This document shows, piece by piece, positions 26,383 to 35,088 of a DNA stretch of 56,551 nt. Below the pieces are notes generated by a model, which worked only from the letters and a program-made list of their open reading frames with translations, was not told the DNA's origin and searched no databases. Position numbers and translations under genes: made by a program. The stretch's first letter is position 1. Each line of letters opens with the position of its first letter. Source of the stretch: Leptolinea sp964397625 (lineage in GTDB: Bacteria; Chloroflexota; Anaerolineae; Anaerolineales; Anaerolineaceae); NCBI GenBank assembly GCA_964397625.1, contig CAYNJT010000012.1, positions 1-56,551 of the forward strand, in the 5' to 3' direction.

Positions 26383-27243
26383 ATGGATATTAAATATTTA
26401 ATTTTGATTCTGAACGGATTGAACCAGGCGGCCATTCTGTTTGTTCTGGGCAGCGGCTTGACCTTGGCTTTTGGATTAATGCGGGTCGTAAATCTTGGCC
26501 ACGGTGCATTCTATATGCTTGGCGGATATATTGGCTATTCGGTCGTCAAAGCAACTGGAAATTGGCCGTTAGCTCTCCTGGCAGGTGGACTGTCCATCGC
26601 GTTGCTTGGGTTCGTTTTTGAACGGAAAATGCTTTCCCGGGTACGGGGCGACGACCTGGCTGAAACCCTGTTAACGGTAGCCATGTCCATGATCATTGCC
26701 GACCTATGTCTTGTTTTTTGGTCGCGCTTTCCTATTACATTAAACGTTCCTAAATACCTAAATCCGCCGATCACTTTCCTCGGCGTCACCTATCCTGGCT
26801 TCCGTTATCTGCTAATGGCCATAAGCGTATTGATCGCCATCTCCTTATGGCTTATTCTGTACAAAACCAAATTGGGCATGGCGGTACGCGCCGGCGTGGA
26901 TGACCGCGAGACAGTCAGTGCGCTGGGTGTAAACATTCAGGTGATTTACACCAGCGTTTTCGTGCTATCAGCTCTTTTGGCCGGGTTGGCGGGTGTACTC
27001 GGTGGCTCATACTTGCAATTAAGCCCCGGCGGTGATACCACAATCCTTACTTATTCCCTGGTGGTGATCATCCTTGGTGGAATGGGCAGTCTGTTTGGAA
27101 CTGTGGTCAGTTCCCTGATCCTTGGGCAAATCATGTCTTTCGGCCTGGCGTACGCGCCGCAATACTCATATTTCCTTATATTTATTCCAATGGCTCTGGT
27201 TCTGGCTATCCGCCCCCAGGGATTGTTCGGGAGGCAATTATGA
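26383..27243 (+). CDS. Branched-chain amino acid-type ABC permease (LivH-like)
   Basis: The 286-residue membrane protein has the LivH hallmarks: the NGLNQAAILFVLGSGLTLAFGLMRVVNLGHGAFYMLG start, about eight TM helices, and the loop TKLGMAVRAGVDDRETVSALGVN that contacts the ATPase. It ends with GTVVSSLILGQIMSFG. It overlaps the LivM-like gene by 4 nt. LivH-type systems import branched-chain amino acids but also urea, short-chain amides and aromatic or hydroxy acids. Here the neighbours (Tm-1-like and PEP-hydrolase-like genes) argue for a non-amino-acid substrate. Confidence 0.92.
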   Translation: MDIKYLILILNGLNQAAILFVLGSGLTLAFGLMRVVNLGHGAFYMLGGYIGYSVVKATGNWPLALLAGGLSIALLGFVFERKMLSRVRGDDLAETLLTVAMSMIIADLCLVFWSRFPITLNVPKYLNPPITFLGVTYPGFRYLLMAISVLIAISLWLILYKTKLGMAVRAGVDDRETVSALGVNIQVIYTSVFVLSALLAGLAGVLGGSYLQLSPGGDTTILTYSLVVIILGGMGSLFGTVVSSLILGQIMSFGLAYAPQYSYFLIFIPMALVLAIRPQGLFGRQL

Positions 27244-28235
27244 AATTGCAGGGGAAGGAATTTTACAAGAAAGTATTCCTTGTTTTTGTTGCCCTCGCGG
27301 TAATCCTGCTCCCGTTCTATGCCGGGCAGTACACAGTAACCACATTCATCCGCATCATTTATTTCGGCTTCCTCTCCTTGTCACTGGGCTTCCTGGTAGG
27401 GCAAGGCGGAATGGTCAGTCTGACACAGGCTGCTTTCTTTGGCATCGCTGGTTATGCAATCGGTTTGTTAAGCGTGGAACGGAAGATTGCTTTCCCCATC
27501 CCCGATCTAATCGCCATTGTTGCGGTGCTGGTTTTCGCCTTAATTTTTGGGCTGATCGCCATGCGCACCTCAAAAACCATCTTCCTGATGATCACCCTGG
27601 CATTCGGGCAAATATGCTGGGCTTTTGCGACCCAGAACACCAGCCTGCTGCACGGCTGGGCTGGAATTCGCGGGATTCGCCCCTTTGAATTATTGGGAAT
27701 CGACTTTACGCAAACAGAAAACTTCTACTGGGCAGCTCTGATCATTTTCTCGTTGGGTATTTATATCCTCTGGCGGATCGTCAAATCACCGTTCGGATTG
27801 GCATTAAACGGAACTCGTGAAAACTCACGCCGCATGGCTTCGCTCGGATATCCGGTCTACTGGCTTCGGGTTATAGCATTTTTGATTGCTTCTCTCTATG
27901 CTGGAATGGGTGGTATCCTGGCCAGTTATAACACAGGCATTATTACTCCCACTACCATTCAATTAAGCCGTACGATCTGGATTCTGCTGACTGTAATTCT
28001 TGGTGGTGCATCGTATTTTTGGGGTCCTGTTATCGGAACATTCATTGCTGTCTGGCTGGATGTGCTCATAAGTCAGATAACCGAACGATATAACCTTGTC
28101 ATCGGTATCATCTTCCTGTTGATTGTTTTATTTTCCCCTACCGGTATTCTGGGTATGCTGGATTTGATCCGGCAAGGTAAAAAGTTGAAATTTATCTCCA
28201 AAATGTTTTCTCCCAAAAAAGCGAACGAAGCATAG
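27240..28235 (+). CDS. Branched-chain amino acid-type ABC permease (LivM-like)
   Basis: The 331-residue permease has LivM features: FGFLSLSLGFLVGQGGMVSLTQAAFFGIAGYAIG, the helix pair around RTSKTIFLMITLAFGQICWAF, and the cytoplasmic coupling loop FGLALNGTRENSRRMASLGYPV. It ends with a charged Lys-rich tail. It forms the heterodimeric channel with the LivH-like protein encoded immediately upstream (4-nt overlap). Confidence 0.92.
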   Translation: MKLQGKEFYKKVFLVFVALAVILLPFYAGQYTVTTFIRIIYFGFLSLSLGFLVGQGGMVSLTQAAFFGIAGYAIGLLSVERKIAFPIPDLIAIVAVLVFALIFGLIAMRTSKTIFLMITLAFGQICWAFATQNTSLLHGWAGIRGIRPFELLGIDFTQTENFYWAALIIFSLGIYILWRIVKSPFGLALNGTRENSRRMASLGYPVYWLRVIAFLIASLYAGMGGILASYNTGIITPTTIQLSRTIWILLTVILGGASYFWGPVIGTFIAVWLDVLISQITERYNLVIGIIFLLIVLFSPTGILGMLDLIRQGKKLKFISKMFSPKKANEA

Positions 28236-28340
28236 AAAGTCATTCCTAATGGAAGGAGGTGGTTCCTTCAGGAAAAGGAATTTCGTTGTCGTACCATCAT
28301 TGTCGGTAATTTATTAACGAGTATCAGTAAAGGAGAGAAT

Positions 28341-29693
28341 ATGACTAAAAAGCCATTTGCGTTTGCTTCCCTCTTGGTAGTGGCCAGCTTTTTGCTGTCT
28401 GCTTTTGTCGGGCCTGCAAGTGTCCCGGCGATTGCCAAGCCTGCTCCTGAAAGTGCTGCCGGTGAGATCAAAGTCGGCTTTATCAGTGCTTTTACCGGTG
28501 TGTTTTCTTCCTTCGGCGAAATGCAGAAGCAGGGTGCCATCCTGGCTCTGGAAGAAGCTAATTACACTGCCGGTGGCAAGAAGATTGTCGTAGTCTATGA
28601 AGACGATCAACTTGACAACGAACAGGCCGTTACTAAAGCCAAAAAGCTGGTCGAACAGGACAAGGTAGACATTCTAACCGGTATGGTTTCCGGAGACGAA
28701 GGTCTGGCCGTTGGCGATTACATGAAAGACAAGAACATCCCCGTTGTTCCCATGTACTCTGCCTCTGAAGACATGACCATGCGCTCCTTCTACCCGATGA
28801 TCGTCCGCGCCACATGGACCGGCTCTCAATCCATGGATGTGTTCGGATATTGGCTCGCTAAGGAAAAAGGGTATAAGAAGATTTACCAGATCGGTGAAGA
28901 TTATTCCTATCCCTGGAATCAGGGCGGCGGCTTCAAACGTGGTTTCTGCCGCGGAGGTGGTGTTGAAGTTAAAAGTGTCTGGTTCCCCCCAGGTTCCACG
29001 TCTGATTTCTCTTCCATGATCGCAGCCATCCCATTGAACGAAGGTTACGATGCCGTATTGTATAACGGTGCCGGTGGCGATGCCGTTAACTTTATCAAAC
29101 AATTCTCCGAACTCGGAATGACCAGCAAGATAAAACTAATCGGCCAATCCAATACCTTCGAGAAACCAGACCTGGATTCTATGCCCGAAGATATTGCCGG
29201 TTCCCTCTCCCCCCATCACACTGCCGATGATTTGTCTTCCGCCAATTGGATGAAATTCAAGGAAGCCTTCAACAAACGTTGGCAGCGCGATCCCTCTGCG
29301 GCTTCTGAATTCGCCTATTCCTCAATGCGTCTGATTCTTCGTGGTATTGATGCCGTGAAGGGTGATGTCTCTGATAAAACCGCCCTGGTTAATGCCATGC
29401 TCAAAGTTGACATGAAGGATGATCCTCGCGGTCCCGTTACTCTTGATCCGAAGTGGCATTCAGCTATTGAGAACGTGTACATCCGTGAAGTTGCCAAAGA
29501 CGCGAACGGCAAGCTCTTCAATAAAGGTTTGTTAACCATCTCCAATGTAAGCCAGTTTGGACCGTATGATCCTGATTTGTACATGAAACAGAAGCCTGAC
29601 GGAAATCAATTCCCGCCCGATAAATGCTCTGATTTCGCGCCGGAAATGTTAAAAGCCGCATCTGAATATACCTACAGTCCATTTGGCAAATAA
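28341..29693 (+). CDS. ABC transporter substrate-binding protein (LivJ type)
   Basis: The 450-residue secreted protein has a signal peptide (MTKKPFAFASLLVVASFLLSAFVG) and a Peripla_BP_6 fold: IKVGFISAFTGVFSSFGEMQKQGAILALEEAN, then VVYEDDQLDNEQAVTKAKKLVEQDKVDILTG. It has no lipobox Cys, which is unusual for a Gram-positive-like envelope but seen in other systems. It is preceded by AAAGGAGAGA and lies inside the transporter operon, after the two permeases and before the two ATPases. An embedded GGG(F/V)-rich stretch with a single Cys pair (GFCRGGGVEVK) is a local feature. The ligand is unknown. Confidence 0.92.
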   Translation: MTKKPFAFASLLVVASFLLSAFVGPASVPAIAKPAPESAAGEIKVGFISAFTGVFSSFGEMQKQGAILALEEANYTAGGKKIVVVYEDDQLDNEQAVTKAKKLVEQDKVDILTGMVSGDEGLAVGDYMKDKNIPVVPMYSASEDMTMRSFYPMIVRATWTGSQSMDVFGYWLAKEKGYKKIYQIGEDYSYPWNQGGGFKRGFCRGGGVEVKSVWFPPGSTSDFSSMIAAIPLNEGYDAVLYNGAGGDAVNFIKQFSELGMTSKIKLIGQSNTFEKPDLDSMPEDIAGSLSPHHTADDLSSANWMKFKEAFNKRWQRDPSAASEFAYSSMRLILRGIDAVKGDVSDKTALVNAMLKVDMKDDPRGPVTLDPKWHSAIENVYIREVAKDANGKLFNKGLLTISNVSQFGPYDPDLYMKQKPDGNQFPPDKCSDFAPEMLKAASEYTYSPFGK

Positions 29694-29734
29694 TAACGTT
29701 ACGTAACAGACACTACAGCTAAGGAGTAAGTTTT

Positions 29735-30499
29735 ATGGAAAAACCCGATCAGATGTACGCCCTAAACGTGAAAGATGTCTCGAAGAGTTTTGGTGGTGTA
29801 CAAGCTGTTAATTCTGTCGATCTAAGTGTGCCCATCGGTGAAAGGCGTGCTCTGATCGGGCCTAATGGTGCAGGGAAGACGACTCTATTCAACTTGATCA
29901 CCGGAGAATTGCCCGTGGATTCGGGAAGAATGGAATTATTCGGAGAAGACATATCTAAAAAACCAGTCCAAGCCAGAGCTAAACTCGGTCTGGGTCGAAC
30001 ATACCAGATTTCCCAACTCTTCCTAAACCTTACTGTTGAACAAAACCTATTCCTGGCCAGCGCTGCGAATAAAGGTATCGAATTCACATTTCTCCGATCC
30101 TGGAGAAACAGGGTCGGAGAACGTGAATGGGCTAAAGATGTGGCCTATAGGGTGGGATTGGAAAGCTATTTCTTTGAAAAAGTCTCCGATCTTTCGCATG
30201 GACTGCAGCGCCAGCTCGAACTGGGTATGGCAATCGCCATGCGTCCGCGTTTGATCATGTTGGATGAGCCAGCGGCTGGACTGTCGCCTTCGGAACGTAT
30301 TATTTTGACCGATCTGATCAAAAAACTGGAGCGCGAAGTCACATTGATCATTATTGAACACGATATGGAAATTGTCCTTGATATTGCCGACAGCATTACC
30401 GTGCTGAACCGAGGATCCGTAATCGCAGAAGGAACCCCTGCTGAGATCAAGAAAAACAAAGAAGTGCAAAATGTGTATTTAGGGAGTTCTTATGCCTGA
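29735..30499 (+). CDS. ABC transporter ATP-binding protein (LivG type)
   Basis: The 254-residue ATPase has Walker A GPNGAGKTT (about 46-54), the signature LSHGLQRQLELG in the looser form usual for LivG proteins, Walker B LIMLDEPAAGLSP and the H-loop IEHDMEIV. It overlaps the LivF-like gene by 8 nt. Together with the LivF-like protein it powers the LivHM-type channel encoded upstream. Confidence 0.93.
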   Translation: MEKPDQMYALNVKDVSKSFGGVQAVNSVDLSVPIGERRALIGPNGAGKTTLFNLITGELPVDSGRMELFGEDISKKPVQARAKLGLGRTYQISQLFLNLTVEQNLFLASAANKGIEFTFLRSWRNRVGEREWAKDVAYRVGLESYFFEKVSDLSHGLQRQLELGMAIAMRPRLIMLDEPAAGLSPSERIILTDLIKKLEREVTLIIIEHDMEIVLDIADSITVLNRGSVIAEGTPAEIKKNKEVQNVYLGSSYA

Positions 30500-31217
30500 A
30501 ACAAGCAAGACCCCGACTGAAGAACTGATCATTTCTGATATCCACTCCTATTATGGAGACAGCCATGTCTTGCAGGGCTGCTCCCTGAAGGTCGGAAAGG
30601 AATGTGTGGCTGTGCTGGGACGCAACGGGATGGGCAAGACCACCCTGATGCGTTCGATCATGGGATTAACGCCTCCCAAGAAGGGCCAGATCCTATGGCA
30701 CGGCCAAAATATTGCCGGTAAGAAACCGTTTGAGATTGCCGATATGGGGATCGGTTATGTACCACAAGGCAGGCGGTTATTCCCTTCGCTATCTGTGGAA
30801 GAACATCTCACCCTGACCTATCGAAATAGTAAAAAGGATGATACCTGGACCCCGGCGCGCGTTTTCGACCTGTTCCCGGAACTGGCCAACCGACGCAAGA
30901 TCAGCGGAACCCGCCTGAGCGGCGGAGAGCAGCAGATGCTGGCCATTGGTCGCGCACTGGTCACAAACCCTTCCATTATTTTGTTGGATGAACCCTCCGA
31001 AGGTCTGTCTCCAGTGGCTGTTGACCGGGTGATCGAGACCTGCCACGTCCTGAGGAAGGAAAATATATCCATATTCCTGGTAGAGCAGAATATTCACGTG
31101 GCCGAAGCGCTGGCTGAACGTATCTATATACTGGTGGGCGGGGTCACTGTCTATGATTCTCCCGCCGAAGAGTTTTTAGTCAACCTCGAGTTAAGACAAA
31201 AATATCTGGGTGTATAG
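30492..31217 (+). CDS. ABC transporter ATP-binding protein (LivF type)
   Basis: The 241-residue ATPase has Walker A GRNGMGKTT, the LivF phrase GYVPQGRRLFPSLSVEEHL, the signature LSGGEQQMLAIGRAL and Walker B IILLDEPSEGLSP. It is the last gene of the transporter; 9 nt later the Tm-1-like gene begins, so transport and metabolism of the substrate are probably co-expressed. Confidence 0.94.
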   Translation: MPETSKTPTEELIISDIHSYYGDSHVLQGCSLKVGKECVAVLGRNGMGKTTLMRSIMGLTPPKKGQILWHGQNIAGKKPFEIADMGIGYVPQGRRLFPSLSVEEHLTLTYRNSKKDDTWTPARVFDLFPELANRRKISGTRLSGGEQQMLAIGRALVTNPSIILLDEPSEGLSPVAVDRVIETCHVLRKENISIFLVEQNIHVAEALAERIYILVGGVTVYDSPAEEFLVNLELRQKYLGV

Positions 31218-31226
31218 GAAAAGCAT

Positions 31227-32438
31227 ATGGCGAAAACAATTGCGATCGTAGGTGCTCTGGATACGAAAGGCATTGAATTCGGTTTCTTAAAAACCGAAAT
31301 TGAAAAGCGCGGTTGTAAGACATTCATCATTGATGTAGGAGTATTGGGAAAGCCTGCCTTCCCGCCTGATATCAAGGCGGAAACCGTGGCTGCTGCTGCC
31401 GGGAAGAACCTGGCGGACCTTGTCAAACAAAATGACCGCGGTATTGCCCTGGATGCCATGACCCTGGGCGCGGCTATTGTGACAAAGAAAGCCTTCGATG
31501 AAGGCAAGTTTGACGGCATCATCTCGATGGGCGGCGGCGGTGGGACAGCCATGGGCACCAGCGCGATGCGTGCTTTACCTGTTGGCGTTCCCAAATTGAT
31601 GGTTTCTACAGTTGCTTCCGGTGACACGGCGCCTTATGTTGGCTCCGCGGATATCACCATGATGCCTTCCATCGTGGATGTTTCCGGTTTGAATCGCATC
31701 AGCCGGACAATCTTTACCAACGCGGCTGGCGCGATATGCGGCATGGTGAGCGGCGAGGTGGCCAAAACGGCCGATGAGAAACCTTTAATCGCGGCCTCCA
31801 TGTTTGGCAACACCACCCGCGCGGTGGATCATGCCCGAAAGATCATGGAAGAAAAGGGCTTTGAAGTTCTGGTCTTCCATGCCACGGGCACCGGCGGACG
31901 AACCATGGAAAAACTGATCGAGAACGGGTATTTTGCCGGTGTGTTGGATATAACTACTACAGAATGGGCGGATGAGGTTTGCGGCGGAGTACTCAGCGCT
32001 GGCCCCGAGCGGTTGGACGCGGCAGTCAAAGCCGGTATCCCGCAGATCGTCACCCCGGCGTGTATTGACATGTGCAATTTCTGGGCTCCAGAGACCATTC
32101 CGGCCAAATACAAAGACCGCAAGTTTTATCACTGGAACCCAAACGTAACCCTAATGCGTACCACCCCCGAGGAAAACGCCCGTATAGGCGAAATCTTCGC
32201 GGAAAAATTAAATAAAGCTACCGCACCGGTGGAAGTTTTCATTCCCATGAAAGGTTTTTCCGAAGTAGACGCGCCGGATAAACCCTTCTGGGATCCGGAA
32301 GCTGACCAGGCTTTTGTGGACGCGCTAAAGAAGAAATTACGCAAAGATATTCCGGTACACATATTGGATAACAACGTCAACGATCCGGAATTTTCCGGAA
32401 CCCTGGCGAACACATTATTACAAATGCTAAAAAAATAA
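31227..32438 (+). CDS. Tm-1-like ATP-binding domain protein (UPF0261)
   Basis: The 403-residue protein starts KTIAIVGALDTKGIEFGFLKTEIEKRG, the UPF0261 signature. It continues with the Gly-rich GIISMGGGGGTAMGTSAMRALPVGVPKLMVST and VLVFHATGTGGRTMEKLI. The N-terminal half is related to the ATP-binding region of the tomato resistance protein Tm-1. Bacterial members are almost always next to a TIM-barrel PEP-hydrolase-like gene, as here (15 nt apart), and in some eukaryotes the two are fused. The biochemical reaction is not established. Being in one operon with a Liv-type importer suggests that the pair degrades or activates the imported compound. Confidence 0.9.
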   Translation: MAKTIAIVGALDTKGIEFGFLKTEIEKRGCKTFIIDVGVLGKPAFPPDIKAETVAAAAGKNLADLVKQNDRGIALDAMTLGAAIVTKKAFDEGKFDGIISMGGGGGTAMGTSAMRALPVGVPKLMVSTVASGDTAPYVGSADITMMPSIVDVSGLNRISRTIFTNAAGAICGMVSGEVAKTADEKPLIAASMFGNTTRAVDHARKIMEEKGFEVLVFHATGTGGRTMEKLIENGYFAGVLDITTTEWADEVCGGVLSAGPERLDAAVKAGIPQIVTPACIDMCNFWAPETIPAKYKDRKFYHWNPNVTLMRTTPEENARIGEIFAEKLNKATAPVEVFIPMKGFSEVDAPDKPFWDPEADQAFVDALKKKLRKDIPVHILDNNVNDPEFSGTLANTLLQMLKK

Positions 32439-32453
32439 TCGCGGAGGTAGAAA

Positions 32454-33296
32454 ATGGCTGTATCACGCAGTGAAATATTAAAGAATCTGTACGCGAAGGC
32501 AGAAGCAGGCATCCCTATTATTGGCGGCGGGGCAGGTACTGGTATTTCAGCCAAGTGTGAAGAAGCGGGTGGAATTGATCTGATCGTTATCTATAATACC
32601 GGCCGCTACCGCATGGCTGGCCGCGTTTCCATTACCGGTCTGTTCGCCTACGGAGATGCCAACCAGATCGTGATGGAAATGGCCGGCGAAGTATTGCCTG
32701 TGGTAAAAAAGACCCCAGTTTTAGCTGGTGTAAATGCCACCGATCCATTCCGCCTGATGCCTGTTTTCCTGAAGCAGGTAAAAGAAGCCGGTTTCTCCGG
32801 TGTGCAAAATTTCCCAACAGTAGGACTTTTCGATGGCAAGATGCGCGCGAATATGGAAGCCACCGGGCTGGGATATGACAAAGAAGTCGAGATGATCAGC
32901 CTGGCCAGCAAAATGGATTTGCTAACCACCCCTTACTGTTTCACTACTGATGAGGCAGAAGCCATGGTTAAAGCCGGTGCTGACCTAATCGTTGCGCATG
33001 TAGGTCTGACCACCGGTGGAACAATTGGTGCTTCCGTGGCCATGACCATGGACGATGCCATAAACACCACTATGAGTATTGCTGACGCGGCGCGTAAAAT
33101 CCGCAAGGATATCCTGGTCATCTGCCATGGCGGCCCGTTCGACGAACCCGAAAATGTCGGCGAAGCCATGAAACGCATGCCTAAAATCAACGGTTTCTAT
33201 GGCGCCACGAGCATGGAACGTTTGCCAGTCGAACGTGGTATTAAAGAACAGGTATATAAGTTCACGCAGATGAAAACAACTCCATTCAAACGCTAG
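32454..33296 (+). CDS. PEP-hydrolase-like TIM-barrel protein, partner of the Tm-1-like protein
   Basis: The 280-residue protein has the family start SRSEILKNLYAKAEAGIPIIGGGAGTGISAKCEEAGGIDLIVIYNTGRYRMAG. The later phrases VLAGVNATDPFRLM, GVQNFPTVGLFDGKMR and VAHVGLTTGGTIGA are also characteristic. The family is a branch of the PEP mutase/isocitrate lyase-like TIM barrels, annotated as PEP hydrolase on thin evidence. It is the last gene of the operon, followed 32 nt later by a terminator. It probably works with the Tm-1-like protein on the substrate of the upstream transporter. Confidence 0.9.
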   Translation: MAVSRSEILKNLYAKAEAGIPIIGGGAGTGISAKCEEAGGIDLIVIYNTGRYRMAGRVSITGLFAYGDANQIVMEMAGEVLPVVKKTPVLAGVNATDPFRLMPVFLKQVKEAGFSGVQNFPTVGLFDGKMRANMEATGLGYDKEVEMISLASKMDLLTTPYCFTTDEAEAMVKAGADLIVAHVGLTTGGTIGASVAMTMDDAINTTMSIADAARKIRKDILVICHGGPFDEPENVGEAMKRMPKINGFYGATSMERLPVERGIKEQVYKFTQMKTTPFKR

Positions 33297-33326
33297 AGTT
33301 TAATGGTTTGTGGATTACAGGTTGTA

Positions 33327-33358
33327 AAGGGCGTCTCTTCCATAAAGGAGACGCCCTT
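33327..33358 (+). terminator. Rho-independent terminator after the transporter/Tm-1 operon
   Basis: The arms AAGGGCGTCTC (33327-33337) and GAGACGCCCTT (33348-33358) are a perfect 11-bp inverted repeat around a 10-nt loop. The stretch GGTTTTCTC follows just before the N gap. Confidence 0.8.
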
Positions 33359-33370
33359 GGTTTTCTCATT

Positions 33371-33470
33371 NNNNNNNNNNNNNNNNNNNNNNNNNNNNNN
33401 NNNNNNNNNNNNNNNNNNNNNNNNNNNNNNNNNNNNNNNNNNNNNNNNNNNNNNNNNNNNNNNNNNNNNN
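33371..33470. other. Scaffold gap (100 N)
   Basis: A run of exactly 100 N is the usual placeholder for a gap of unknown length. It separates the Tm-1 operon from the SorC-type regulator and BMC locus, so the distance and even the adjacency of the two parts rest on read-pair scaffolding. Confidence 0.99.
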
Positions 33471-33601
33471 ATGCAATTACCACCAAAAAACTGAGATACC
33501 GAATGCTTCTCCACAGATTTAATACAATAAAACAGTATTATTTATCTAATGCCATGCAAATACCTTCAGGCTTTCCAGATTAAATCCGAAAAGCCTATAT
33601 G

Positions 33602-34552
33602 TTAGGCATGGTCTAATAAATACCTTGCTGTTTTTGAGTCGGTAACCAGCACATTCACAAACTTTCCCCGTAATGCTCCCAGAATGGCATCGCCTTTACG
33701 AATATCACCGGCGACCGCGACTACTGTTTTGATTTTTCTCAGAGTTTCCAGGTCTATGGCTACGGTGCGATCATTGATTTCTATGTCCAACCTTTTACCG
33801 TCGGCTGAGTAATGTTGGCCGCAAATATCCCCGGCTACTCCGGCTTCTTCCATTTTCTGGCGTTCTTCTTCTGTGATATACCCGGCTATCTTCAGGCTAT
33901 ATAAATCAGGATGAATGGTCCCAATACCAACCAGGGCAATATCCGCATCACCGGCACGGGTCAAAGTCTCCTTTATACTTCGTTCTTGCAGGAGCGCATC
34001 GCGGACCATTTTATTCTCCACGACAAGAGGCGAATGTAGATGAAGGCAGGTGGCATTTAGGCGGTTTGTCAATTTCTGTGCCAGGAGCGGACCATCGGCA
34101 AGGTTGTTTTCCAGACCAGTAGCTCCAATTAATTGGATGACCACCATTCCTTTCATCTCACGGGGTTTTAGAGCATTAATCATATGCTGTAAAGCGCTGC
34201 CCCAGGAGATGCCTATAACCATATTATCTCGTACGATCTCATTAAAATATTCGGCAACCAGCTGCCCCAAACCCACCAAAATGTCGGTATACGATTCGTT
34301 ATCCGTGACCATGACCTTGGCGGATTTAAGGCCAAAGGTGGAAATTAGATCTTCTTCCATCTGGCGCCATGTCCATGGATAATGCACATTTATTTCCACT
34401 ATGTTCCGCTCGCGGGCTTCCGCGATCATCCGGGAAATCATCGGACGGGCAATACCGGTAATCTCTGAAATTTCTTGCTGGGTTTTATCCTGGTCGTAAT
34501 ATAAGGAAGCAACCTTCGCAAGCAACGCCATCCGAAATTCGAGATTTTCCAT
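33602..34552 (-). CDS. SorC/DeoR-family sugar-binding transcriptional regulator
   Basis: The 316-residue protein has the SorC family layout. An N-terminal HTH (LLAKVASLYYDQDKTQQEISEITGIARPMISRMI, about 10-43) is followed by a phosphosugar-binding domain related to sugar-phosphate isomerases. That domain has GISWGSALQHMINAL, ALVGIGTIHPD and VAGDIRKGDAILGALRGKFVNVLVTDSKTARYLL. Family members sense sugar phosphates and control sugar operons. It is divergent from the BMC operon across a 536-bp region that contains a good promoter and an inverted repeat, so it is the likely regulator of the microcompartment and sugar genes. Confidence 0.92.
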   Translation of the reverse strand: MENLEFRMALLAKVASLYYDQDKTQQEISEITGIARPMISRMIAEARERNIVEINVHYPWTWRQMEEDLISTFGLKSAKVMVTDNESYTDILVGLGQLVAEYFNEIVRDNMVIGISWGSALQHMINALKPREMKGMVVIQLIGATGLENNLADGPLLAQKLTNRLNATCLHLHSPLVVENKMVRDALLQERSIKETLTRAGDADIALVGIGTIHPDLYSLKIAGYITEEERQKMEEAGVAGDICGQHYSADGKRLDIEINDRTVAIDLETLRKIKTVVAVAGDIRKGDAILGALRGKFVNVLVTDSKTARYLLDHA

Positions 34553-34622
34553 TCATCACCTTCAAAAAGCGAAAGATTATTAGCCAGGATTGGATATAAA
34601 TTATAAACCATAACAAAAGAAT

Positions 34623-34649
34623 AATTGTTACAAATAATAATACACAATT
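34623..34649. promoter_or_regulatory. Possible SorC-type operator
   Basis: AATTGT (34623-34628) and ACAATT (34644-34649) form an inverted repeat with 15 nt between arms. It lies about 70 bp upstream of the SorC-family start codon and about 60 bp before the -35 box of the BMC promoter. The position suits control of both genes. The surrounding DNA is very AT-rich, so chance is possible. Confidence 0.35.
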
Positions 34650-34708
34650 GTTTAGATAATACAATGATATATGACAAAATACTACATAACTAATGACATG
34701 GTGAAGTA

Positions 34709-34737
34709 TTGACTTTTGATTTATCAGAACATATACT
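34709..34737 (+). promoter_or_regulatory. Sigma-70-type promoter of the BMC operon
   Basis: TTGACT (34709-34714) and TATACT (34732-34737) are separated by exactly 17 nt, each one base off consensus. Transcription would start near 34744, leaving an untranslated leader of about 345 nt before the first BMC gene. No other equally good promoter is seen in the gap. Confidence 0.7.
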
Positions 34738-34743
34738 ATTGTT

Positions 34744-35088
34744 ATTGATTTCAAACATTTTTTTGTAGTTTGGAGGTGCTTTGCACAAATGAGGCTTTGA
34801 GAATAAATATCTGATCGATTCGAAGTTGATAAAAAAGACTCGGGAATCGATCTTGGAACTTTTATTTAAGAAGCCTGTTATTTTCTCCACTCAATCTTCA
34901 ATTTTTCTTTCCTCGGTTCTCTCAAAACCACCTTCATCAGGCATGCTTTTTCGCTGTAATTCTTTTTCCACCCTGATGTAAACCCCGCACCGGATCGGCA
35001 CTTACCCTGCCTTCCGAAAAAGAATACAACATCCCCTTTCTCTTTATTAACTAGAAATTTTAAATACGCGATTGGAGGTTTCATATTG
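34744..35088 (+). other. Long 5' leader of the BMC operon
   Basis: This 345-nt region has no convincing gene. It contains a 9-bp perfect inverted repeat GATCGATTC/GAATCGATC (34813-34821, 34844-34852) with a 22-nt loop. It also has a GGAGGTG site followed by a 3-codon frame (ATG AGG CTT TGA), and a long pyrimidine-rich tract. A reverse-strand frame (34878-35084) has no ribosome binding site and looks like a shadow. The leader could carry attenuation or RNA-based control, but I match no known riboswitch class. Confidence 0.4.

Noticed and set aside
30180..30220. Degenerate signature LSHGLQRQ in the LivG-type ATPase as a sign of inactivity
   Set aside because: LivG proteins commonly have a looser signature than LSGGQ, and Walker A, Walker B and the H-loop are intact.
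34878..35084. Reverse-strand 68-codon frame in the BMC leader
   Set aside because: It has no ribosome binding site, a Lys/Arg-biased composition from a pyrimidine-rich forward strand, and no recognisable motif.
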